NCBI RefSeq assembly: GCF_037042905.1
Contig: NC_087254.1
Location: 11,331,103-11,395,102, forward strand
Source of the DNA: Lytechinus pictus
Lineage: Eukaryota > Echinodermata > Echinoidea > Temnopleuroida > Toxopneustidae
Length of the DNA stretch: 64,000 nucleotides
Direction of reading: 5' to 3'
In this document: piece by piece, positions 38,529 through 50,207 of the stretch
How positions within the stretch are numbered: the stretch's first letter is position 1
How the letters are laid out: the number at the start of each line of letters is the position of its first letter
The notes under the pieces: generated by a model
What the model was told of the DNA's origin: nothing
The model's input: only the letters and a program-made list of their open reading frames with translations
The model's database searches: none
Translations under genes and position numbers: made by a program

Positions 38529-39125
38529 CTAGTTACCATCCTGAGTCTTAGCAATGGTTAGGGCCTCTGACTGAAGGGATGGATGATCACTCAGCTGCTG
38601 ACTAACTCGACCCCCTTGGGCTTGACTACCACCAGCACGACTAGCATTGTCCAAATCTCCTTCATCGCGTGGCGTCTTACCTGCGCGTGACGATGCCTTG
38701 CTACCGCCGCGTCCACGCCCTCGTCCACGACCTCGACCACGGGACGGTCCAGACCTACCCGTAGCCTGGCTCGGTGCTGCTTCGTTTCTGTCCACGCTAC
38801 CATCCCGTTGACCAACATCGTCCACCCCTTCGTCACCGGACTTTGCGCCCGATTTAGAACCTTGTGCCCTTGATCGACGTCCACCTGGCGGTAGACTACG
38901 TCGTCGGGATTTGGCACCCGAAGCTTTACCGGGGCCGTCGCCGCTCTGTTCACCGCCGCCCTGTCCACTTCGTGCCCCATCACCAGCCTCTGGGGCCACA
39001 CTGCCAGGAGCAGCGCTAGCTGCTGCTGGGGGTGCAGCCGAGGTGCCACCTCCTCCGGCTGGTAAGCCAGACTTGCCTTCCAACGCTGCCAGACGAGTGT
39101 CCATTTTCTCCAAACGATCCTTGTT
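38529..39125 (-). CDS. Coiled-coil gene, last coding exon (RG-rich tail)
   Basis: Acceptor AATTTTAG, then 198 codons and TAG at 38529-38531. Opens with a short coil, NKDRLEKMDTRLAALEG, and continues Gly/Ala/Ser/Pro-rich with basic clusters (KSRRRSLPPGGRRSR) and an alternating RGRGRGRGRGRG run. Composition is strikingly GC-rich against the AT-rich introns. RG repeats often bind RNA and are methylated by PRMTs (general knowledge; not shown here). No clear polyadenylation signal was pinned down downstream. Confidence 0.8.
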   Translation of the reverse strand, partial: NKDRLEKMDTRLAALEGKSGLPAGGGGTSAAPPAAASAAPGSVAPEAGDGARSGQGGGEQSGDGPGKASGAKSRRRSLPPGGRRSRAQGSKSGAKSGDEGVDDVGQRDGSVDRNEAAPSQATGRSGPSRGRGRGRGRGRGGSKASSRAGKTPRDEGDLDNASRAGGSQAQGGRVSQQLSDHPSLQSEALTIAKTQDGN

Positions 39126-42100
39126 CTAAAATTGTCAGAGAGAAGAGTAGAGAGCCAATCAAACAGTACTGAATGTATTCAAAATTAATCGAAGTCTTTG
39201 TTTCCTTTTCACCCCTTTACATGCAATTCAATTTATTCAACAATTTAACTCTTCAAAGTTTCTCTTCTCCGTAATGTTGTTGAGCAATGGAAGATATTGA
39301 TGTTTTTTGCCAACATAATTTCTTCTACCCCTCCTCCCGTGAACAAAATAATACAAACAACAACAAAAATAAGTACAAGTGAATTAGTGAGAATTAGAAT
39401 AAAAAATACTTACCAAATCCTGAGGCTTAGCATGGGGGAGAAGATCTGATTATCCACATTGCAGAGCGAAAACTGCTCAATTTCATTATAAGGTGAACAA
39501 AATACATGTATGTGCAGAGAAATTGGAAGAAAAGACTCAATTCTGGATGTGATTTTATTCTGATGAATAAATTTCTGTATGTTCATTAGTGAGCGTCAGG
39601 TCTGCATTACAGCTAAACATTGTCTTACCTATGTATGATTGCTTTGATGGTGTCAAATGGTTATTTCTATTTTTTCAAAATGCATGGTATATTCAATTCC
39701 TGACATGACAGAATTAAGGGGAGTACATTAATGTTTGCCTAAATTTAGGGTAGCAGAACCCCCCCCATTGTTTGCAATCTTATAATAGATGAATATCTAG
39801 TACCAAACTGTGAAAGTACCTTTCTTTAGTGGTATTCATCATGAAGCATCATGTCGGTGAATTTCACTGACAAAGTTGCTCTCAGCCAATCAGATAGAGA
39901 CAAGGATTTCAGTAGCTTATAACAGTTGTTGGTGCTAATCACTGACAAACAGCTTCATGAAATACTTCCCTGTGCTCATTAACACAAAGTTTAGTGTTTG
40001 ATTGTACGGTTGAGTTTTAAGATTGATTGCACACGATGAATGTAATCAATCATAAAAGTCAGCCCTAAGTACCATTACTATTAAGGTTTGTATTAATGAA
40101 CCAAAAGGCCCGTATTCTGAAATCGGGTTTAACTTAGACCACGGTCTAACTCTGTTCTAAAATTATGGGTTGCCAAAAATAAAAAAATCCTATTTATAAT
40201 ATATTTCTTCTTATGTTTACTATTTTGTTTCCTTTTGCTTTCATAATGAAGGAAAATACTTCAGATATCATTCACAGACAATTATGGATAATTTGAGTGT
40301 CAAATGAGTTAATAAATTGAATGTGTACTGATACGGATTTGTGCCCCAATTGGCTCTCGATAGATAAACCACAACTTTAATCCAGGATTTAAGGATATCC
40401 ACATTGTTTGATCCGATCAACCACACCTATGGAAAGCCAACAACGCCATTGTCTAAAATGCATGTTTCTTCAAAATGTTTTCCAGTAATCATGTATACTT
40501 GTATAATCAATTTTTTTTTACAATTGGGTGAGCCCCTCTTTGTTTACAAAGGGCATTATGCAAATTTCCCAAATAAAAATATGACAATAAAGGATATCCA
40601 CATAGTTTAAGTTGATCAGATCAATCACAACTCTTTGTAAGATGGGGCCCAGGTCAAACTGCGAAGGTTGCTGCTTCTAAGTACATTTATGTTTAAACTA
40701 TGGCATCTTTAATGAAACCAGTTAATTAAAAAAAGCATCCTGTTGCTTCAGTGCTTCACAGTAAACCTCATACAACAAGTTTCACTGTTTGGAAGCAGTA
40801 ACCACTGCAATTAGGTACAGTGAAAACCATTAAGTACTCTATTAAAGTATTTGGTAAAATGATTGAACCACATTAGTACCTGCAACATATCTTTAAGTTT
40901 TGTGGTAAGAAACCAACAGTGTAAAAAGTGGTGTGAAACTATTGTGAATGTTACAATAACAGCACAGCAAATAAAAAGATTAGAATAAAAAAAACATTCT
41001 TGATAATCATCACTGACACATATCAGTGGTTTTTATTATATAAATATGCTATACACTGTAGTTCCTGATCAGGTAATGAGATATTCATCTATTTCACAGC
41101 TATATATTTCAATCTAGTAATCAAACATTTGTTCTCTATTGGAAAGATGACAGATAAAATTGCGATATATGATATATGTAAACGTACATCAAATGAATGT
41201 AATACATAAAGGCCTACAAATGGGACGGTTTTACATGAAAATACATAAATTTCAATCATCAACACACAAGTATTATTACATGTATATGATAAATTACTCA
41301 ATCAATGAAAATTTTCAATATGCTAATATCTGACTAGGATGAGGACAGCATCAGTTTCATAACCTAACAAAAAAAAAACTAATTTCATATTTTCATTCCG
41401 TTGACATAAGATATTGCCTGCAACTCTTATCCTTTGAATATGAATCTGATTCAATAGTATAATTACTGGTATCAAACACCAACAAATAAACAATATCACC
41501 TGTACACACAATCTTTAATTATGTGAGAATCCTAGAAAAATGTAGATTATTTAAATGCACTAAATTTCACATCACTTAATACCGGTATCAAAAACAATTT
41601 CAGATAAACAAGATAAAATATGATGACTTATTCCAAGTAAAGACACATCTGCATAGATGGACAAATTGTCTTTTACTTCTTTACTTATTAAGACCACAAG
41701 ACCGATTTCCCTTGAAAAGTATTCCATTCCCTTTTGAATCATAAGATTATATACCTCTTTTTACCATAAAGACCACCTGTTCCTCAAAATTTGTATTCTC
41801 GTCTCCCCCAGTGGTCTTTCACTACATGTTTAACAATGAGGGAAAATACAATTTTGAGAGAAATGAAATACAACGTACATGTAAAATGGTATAAAACATT
41901 CTTATAAACAAATATTCTGTAAATAAATCTGCCAGGTTTGGGTCATAAATCCCAAGTTTGGAAGAATAAAACATCTGTCTGTATGAAAGACGAGGAGAAG
42001 AAAGAATTGAAGGCTATTTGAAATGGAGGCTTTTTAGAAAAGGGACTGATGGGGGGGGGGGGGGGTGAAGGGGATAGAGAGAGAGGCGAGTGCTAATGAA

Positions 42101-45100
42101 AAATAAATTGACAATTAATTCCGAAGACCGATAGTCCATTATATCTCAATACATTTAAGGTTATTTGTAACCACCTAATCTCAATGGCAATTGATTCTTG
42201 TCTCAATGGTTAATTTCTAAGTTCAAACTGTTTTTATAGTGCATGCATGTCTGAACATTATGTTGTTCATCACATACAGAATACATGTCATTTCCCACAT
42301 ACAAAGGAGAACAAAACAAAGTAAAGACTATACTGTATATCAAATCAGGGTTGACAGAATTGTTCATAGACTAAGCTGTCACATTTTAAGAAAACATATC
42401 AGTATTTCAGTCTCTACCCTCTAATCAAGGTGTAATAGTACATGGTTGAATTCCATTTAAAAAACACAAAAAATACTACGGTAAGACTGCATCAAAGCAA
42501 AGGAAGAATCATATATCAAATCTATCATATTTATAAATCTAAGATGCATAATTTGTATTTTAAAAAAAAAGAAAAAAATTACAAGGAGCATAAATAATGC
42601 CACGAGATCAAGTTGAAATTCCAAATTGGAATGAGTCTCTACACTTTTCAATACTTTAAGAAAAAAAATATTGACAACACTTCAAAACAGGCTAGCCTAT
42701 TGTTGACCAATACAATAACTTTCAAATGAAATCTAAAGACAGTATGTGATTTATTAATGGCTATTTCTATTTAATACAAAATGGTAAATTTGACTGGATA
42801 TCATAAAACAAATCTTAACTTGGAGTTTTTAAGAATTCTCAATGGTTTTAATATGTTTATGGTCTCCACTAAATAGCAATTTATATTTTATTTCTGATAA
42901 GGATGTCTGCTTTTTGCAAGATACGTTTGATAATATTGTGAGCTGAAATATGTTCAATATTTACTCAATTATATTTTATCGAATTTGGAATAATAAATAC
43001 AACACACCTAATATTCATTTTGCTCAGTCAGACTGATACATATTTTACAGATACATGTAGAGTATGCATCATTTAAAAATTGGTGAATACAAATGGCAAG
43101 AAAATGAATCATACAGTAAATAGTGTCCATTGTACATATATAGATATCAATTGCTATACATGTACATTTTTCAGATGTATGTTGACAAAAAAAAATGAAT
43201 TGGCTCCTACAAAGAGTGTTCTATTCACAATATCTCTGAAGAAAATCAGTTTCCGGTTTGGTTTAGTTTGTGATTTGGTTCAGGACAAGTTGAGGATATA
43301 TATAAGGTTAGGTTTAGTATTTTTATGTCTTTAAGTTTTACATTTTGGTTTATTTTTACTTGATCTACAAGCAGTTGGTATACTTATCAGATAGTCTTAT
43401 ATCACATTAGCTAAACCCATTAACCACTCTAATTTCGGTCTCCACTCCACATGGATTAATGCCACTTTAGTAACTAAATAGTATAAAGACTCATTCAATC
43501 CAATGCCGAGTTGGTCTTATATCCACTCTGTCTATTTATAACTTTTCACTTTGCTAAATGAAAAGTTGCCTTGTTACCATTTCATTGAACTAGTGTTAGA
43601 CAAAGTGGATATAGATACATGTAAAAAGGGTATTGCCTAACTAGAAATTAAACAATATGGTAAATGGGCTAACTTGCAATTAGACCAAATGGCTAGTAGG
43701 CAAACTGTTTGTAGACATAGTAAGATTATATGAGATGAGACAAACACGGAAATTAGACGAAGAAGTTGTAGACCAATTGGCAATGTAGCGATTCTTTATC
43801 AGAGCAAATGTTACGGAACAAACAAAATGAACTAACTAATGCTTTTCCATTTTAATCACATAATTAACCAGTACCAATTGGAACACAGTATTGAATTGTA
43901 TCTTAATACAGCAGACTCTTTGACTAAATACTGGAGTTGGCACTTAAATCATCAAGTAAAGCGGTAATAATCAAAATATGAGTTGGTATCAATGATAGAT
44001 ACTTCTACAACTGGTAAATAATGAATCAATAATCCAAACTTAGTATTATATCCCACAATGCTCTGAAAGGGACATCTGATTGTCATCGAGGATGTACTGA
44101 ATATGCATCACATGACAACCCGTGCCACATAGAAGCCTCCAAAACCTTGTAAAGACACTTTTTACCACCCAAAGAAGAAGGATGTCCCCGTTGAAACATA
44201 GTGGAATTTCATATTAAGTTTGGATCATTGATACACAATTTTCCAACTGATGAACTCAGACTGAATAAATAAACATCTTCATTGATTTAAGAATATCTCT
44301 ACTTACGACTGCCGGCACTTCCACCCCTATCATCACCCTTTTTATCATCATCTTTTCCACCATTGTTATTGTCATCCTCTTTTGATTTATCATCATCTTT
44401 GCCCTTCTCTTTGTCATCATCATTGTCGTCCCCTTCACCATCTTCCTTTCCCGACCCACCTTCATCATTATCTTTGTTCTTCTCTTTCTCCTCTTCTTCG
44501 ATCTGCTTCAGAAGTGGCTCTACCTTATCCTTGAATTCCTCGAAGACGAGCTGAAGATCTCGTATCTCCTCCCGTCGCTATGGTAACACGGCAAACACAC
44601 AGCACACAGTGACAAATTTAAAGATGTGCGGAAGGGGGAAGTGATACAGTTGTTAACGTTAGTGTAGTGGTGCAACATATTTAAATCAAAAAGTGCATGA
44701 TTCACAAAATCCTATCTTTAGTTAGTTCATCATTTACAAAAGTATCATTATTAATTACAATAAACACTTTCTAAAGTTAAAGAAATACAACACAAATTGA
44801 AGTGATTGACAGACATAATGTTATGTCTAGTTGATCGATACTTTGTTTGTTAAGCTGTATTGATTGCCCAATTATGATCAGGAAAAGTGCACAACAGCAA
44901 AGTCACCAATAAGATTGCCTTTTACATGTAAATACCCTCTAAAAGTCGTACTTCATCACTTAATACACTATGTAAAATAGCCCAAAGTCCTGAGAGGGAT
45001 TGTTTGATTTCATTCAGGATCTAAAGATATTTTTTCTCTCGCAGCTAAAACTGTAATCAAAATTGCAAATCTGTAGGTCAGATATGAATCAGCGAAGATC

Positions 45101-48100
45101 GGTTGCTTACTTGTTGCGATACAGATTACTTTAGTGTGGCGTATTATTATTCACTGTAGGCTATGGAGGGAAAACCTTTTAAGTTATTGCTAAGCATGTA
45201 ATAATGCTAATGAAATAAAATGTTCAGGGTTTTTCTCTTGAACATTATTGCATGCATTCAGAGCATGTAGAGCCCAACAGCTCAGATCATGACAAACCTC
45301 GACAGAGTCACCCAATCCCTTTGATATCCAATGCAAAAAAACGACAAGTTAACTCTAGTGATGAATGAAAGAAGAGAAGCAGGATTAATTTGTAACTCAC
45401 CGATTTTGTCTCTGAATCCACCTTTCTTGTCAGATGTACCCTAACTGTCTGGACACTGCTCTCAACCTTAGCCATGGACTCTTTGACCTAGAACACAAAA
45501 TGAAACGATACGGAGTTAGACCTTTATTTCACCCAAACCAGATGGAAGCTACAGACGATGATGCCCTGCAGTGACATAAAGAAGAAAGTGGCACACCAAC
45601 AAAATTTGACTAATACAGTCAACCTGTCTTAGTGGCCACCTGTCTATGAAGGCCTATACAGTGATCCTGCTAAAAGATATGTTACACAACACAAGTCCGT
45701 CTGTCTCTCTACATCTCTTTCTCTCTCTCATAACTCCCTACTGTTCTGCAAAGTCTCCCTTTCCATCACATTCAGATTAAGAAGGTTATAATCTTCAGTA
45801 GAGTTGGGATTATCATTTTAAGCTCTCTTCACCTAAATTTTGGAATGAAGGGAGGAATCTGTCTTTAACTGGATCAGTAAAGGAGCACTATAAAAAAAAT
45901 GATTTAAAAACTTATTTGAAAATTTCTTTTTAAACTCATTTCTGTCCGTGTGTTATAATGGAGACTCATGCATGTCACACTTATTTTTACAAACATCAAA
46001 ACAAAAAAGTTGTATTCTTTCTATGGAGTACAATTTAGAATTTCTTTGCATGAATAAAAGCATATTAATATGCAAGGTACTAATTATTTAGGAGAAAATA
46101 TATTGCGCAATAAACATCAACAGATTCAGAGAGTGTGCATGCTACCCAAAAAAGTTGTGCTAGTGATAAACTTGAATAGGCTGATGTATTTGATTAAGGT
46201 AAACAATTACTTTTCAATAAACAATATATGATTACGAAAAAATTTAGGAAAAAAAATTGCGGACAGAAAAGACGACAAAAGAAAATGGTTGACTTTGAAC
46301 ACTGATTTGAAAGTGTTTTATGTGCCACAGTCCATGGAGGAATTAGAAGTCAGAAACAATGGCCCGAATTCACAAAGGTTGTTTTGAAAACCCATGGTTG
46401 AGTCCATGGTTTATGCAGATTTCCTGTATAAATTACGCGTATCAGGCATAAAAAATGTCCAATGCTGATGCGTGCTTTTGTCACAGTGCGCCAAATTGAC
46501 ACCTGTTTAACAGGTAATACCATGGTTAGATATGCTACTTTATTCATGAGTCCACTGTTTGAAGAATGGACTCATTAATTCAAAACAGTGGACTCATGAA
46601 TAAAATAGCGTGGATAACCACGGCAACAGGCATCAATTTGGCGCACTGTGACAAAAGCGTGCATCAGCATTGGACATTTTTTAATATACGCAGTAAAATA
46701 AGCGTAATTTATGCAGGAAATCTGCATAAACCATGGACTCAACCGTGGGTTTTCAAAACCACCTTTGTGAATTCGGGCCAATGTGCCTGTGCAAAAGCTG
46801 CCAGGATATTCATATCACATATTTCTCCCAGGCACAATACTGCCGAGACAACACAGAAACCTAGCCCAATAAAGGCTAAATGTTCAGGAGATCAGAGTCG
46901 AAAGAAAAAACCATGGCTGCGATAAACATGGCAGATTGTTTCCTTTGTCATGATGTAGTGTAGTCTTCACTTTTATATTTAAACCTTTTAATTAATACAC
47001 AGATGGGGTGATTTGCCAATTTATTTTTAGTACTAATAATAATACATGTGACTTGTAAAGCGCCAAATCTTAAGTTTTAAGTTTCCCAGTGGATGAATTT
47101 CTATCCATTACACTGTACAGAATTTTCTTTGAAATCCTTAAAGTCAAATCTGGGATTTCTTAGGCAGTCTACTTTTACAAATCAAATGTTTTACAAGATA
47201 TCAACACACAATACATGTATATCGCTGTTTCTCGTTTCCAGCATAAAATAATCACAAATCAAATCAAATCAAAGGTGCTAAAAGAAAAAAAAAATTATAA
47301 TCTAAGAAAATAGGGATATATCAAAATAATATTTTATCTTTAAAAACAAAAAAATCCATGCTACATGTACATTGTGCACACGGTGACGGGGGAAGAGTGT
47401 GGTGAAATAACATGGTGCTTAAAATCTATTAAAAAAAAAGGGGTAAGTGCATATTGGGTGGTGAAACATGGATCACTGCACACTCTTTCAATACAAACCT
47501 CTTCCACTTTTCTCCTTTGCTGATTGTTGCAAAAAACACAAACATGAAAATAAGTTCACAAATTCAACTATTTTGACAGAAAATAAATGTTGATTAAGAA
47601 AAGTTTAATATACACGTACTTGTCACTTCTTATCTTTTATTTAAAGTATATATCAACAAGTTGCTCCAAAGCTTAAAATTCTTTTAGATTATGATATGAA
47701 TGCTAAAGCTTGTATAAAAAAAAGCTTTGGTAAAGAGACAGTAAATAAGAATTACATTTAAGTATCACCTAACATTCCAAAATTACGTATGTGTAGTGGT
47801 CATCGGATGTTCTTTAAGTCATTGGAATTCAAATTTGGCATCTAGTGCCCTCTATTAGTAATGTTTTTATTTTTACTTGAAATTTTTTCTAATTACTTTA
47901 AAAATTTAGTAATTGGATATAGGAAAGCTAAAGACAAAGATTATATCCTGAAATTTCCAGCCCATTCTTTGCTTGAAAAGGGGTGTTATATAATCCAGAC
48001 ATAAATGTGTAGATAGTTCACTTTGATCAGGAACCTGACCAAAATAAATTTTGATGTAACATCAGTAAATTCATGTAAGGCATTTTCCTTTCATACCCTT

Positions 48101-50131
48101 TACATCATAACTGTTTTAGGTCAGCATGTTCACATATAGTAACATATTGGAATAGTGTCATGCATTTTTCGTATAACTGTATAGCTAAAACCTGCATAGT
48201 GTAAGAAAACATAGAAATACCTTATTAAGCTCCTCCTCAAGGAACTCCACTTTCTCCAGGGCAGCAGGATCAACTTTGCCTCCCTTGCCAGCCGCTAGCT
48301 TCTCTTTCTGTGAGATCGGGATAGGTGCGGCAGCGGGTGCCCCACCGCCCTGGGCAGCCTTCTGAGCGGCGGCCTCGATCTGCTGCTGCAACTGACTGTA
48401 CTTGGTGGTGAACTCCTGGCGCACCATCTGGACATCTCGGATCCTAGAATTGAAATCATACTTGATTTAATCCTTTGCCCGCTTTGTACGCCTAGAGTGA
48501 CATACAGCAGACTGCCCACTTAGAATCAAGTCACATTTCATTCACAATACCGGTACACACAGAGTCATTTAAGTCTATAGATTGTACATACACACATACA
48601 CAGTTGTAATGACTGCATTGCACTGTACATACACAGCTTTTCTTTATAATAAACCTGTCAAAAATACTGTGAGTTAAATTAGGCTCGTCCATGCAAAACC
48701 CTCCTGGAAACAAGTAGGAGTATCTTGGTCGAAGGAAGATCAGAGTATCTCTGTCCAGACGTGCACTACTCCAACCTTACCTCCGACAGGGCTTCCTCGG
48801 ACCAAAACAGCCTATGTCTTGGTGGTAATAAAATAAATATCTTTTAAATTTTATTCCATTCACAATCAAATCTTACTCCGACTAGGATCCCACGTCTGAA
48901 AACGGCTATATAGACTAGGTGGTGTTTAGACGAAAGGATAAACAAAAGGATTACAGTCGGTCCGGAAATTAAACAGAATGGTAAATGGGCTAAAAGGTAA
49001 TAATAACAATAATAATAATAGGCATTTATATAGCGCCATCTATCTAGAAATAATCTATTCCGAGGCGCAGTGTTTATTATAACCCCGGCTTTAGCTCGAG
49101 CTGCCTTTCAGCGCTCAGTGCATTCAAGGAATTAATCCTGCCGGGTTCCCATTCACCTCTCCTGGGTTGAGTGCAGCACAATGTGGATAGATTTCTTGCT
49201 GAAGGAAATTACGCCATGGCTGGGATTCGAACCCATGGCCCTCTGTTTCAAAGTCAGAAGACTAATCCACGGGGCCACAACGCTCCAATTAGAGCAAGTG
49301 GTTGGTACCTGTTACAGACGAACTAGGAATAGACCATGTGGAATGACACACCCACATAGAGCAGGACAAGTGGGTGAAGACCAGGCAAAAAATATATATT
49401 TTTTTTTTCAGGGGCTACTTCCACAACCTACTGCCTAAATCTGCTGTATTGGATAAACTATAACATGGAAGGGGATGGGGATTTTATGGGGCTTTTTATT
49501 AATTTCCAGGGCTTTTTTAGCACTTTTCCCCCCGAGTGTAGACCAATCGGCAATACCATACCTGTCCTTGGCCTCTGTATCTACAAGTCCCTTCATATCT
49601 TCTTGCAATGTTTCATTGGTTCTATTCATCTCCCTGATCTCCGGTCCGAGTTCATCCATACGCTCTTTCACCTGGACGATCTTCTTATCAGCAGTGTCCT
49701 GCCAATCGTTGATCTTCTCTAGGTTTTCAGTATGGTCCTCTATTATCTGGTTGGCTGCCTGCAAATAAATAATAACAGCACCATGATATACAAATTTACC
49801 AGGATTTGACACGATAAATAAATGAGAATTTTGTACCGATAATTTGAGTGAATTTCCTTCTAATTTGAGTTTCCAGAATATATATTAAATAAAAATGATA
49901 TAATTTGGGAAGTGAATTCTTAATACATGGAAATGAACCAAGAGTGCAGAAAGTTTACAAAAGTCATTCAAACTTGAACTGAACACTCATTCATTATTTC
50001 AAATGCAACTCAGAAAGTGGAAGGAATAACCTATACTACTACTGCGACTACTTCTTCTTCTACTTCTGCTACTATTACTACTACTGCTGCTACAGCTTCT
50101 TCTACTACTATTTCTGCTACTACTACTTATG

Positions 50132-50207
<76 letters not shown>

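Noticed and set aside
38591..39049. 152-aa alternative-frame ORF and + strand Pro-rich ORF at 38911-39129
   Set aside because: Shadows of the GC-rich last exon of the coiled-coil gene; the accepted frame keeps phase with all upstream exons.
39414..39425. 12-nt microexon (PQDL) using a nearer acceptor
   Set aside because: It would join a phase-1 donor to a phase-0 frame and break the reading frame; the 32-nt version fits both sides.
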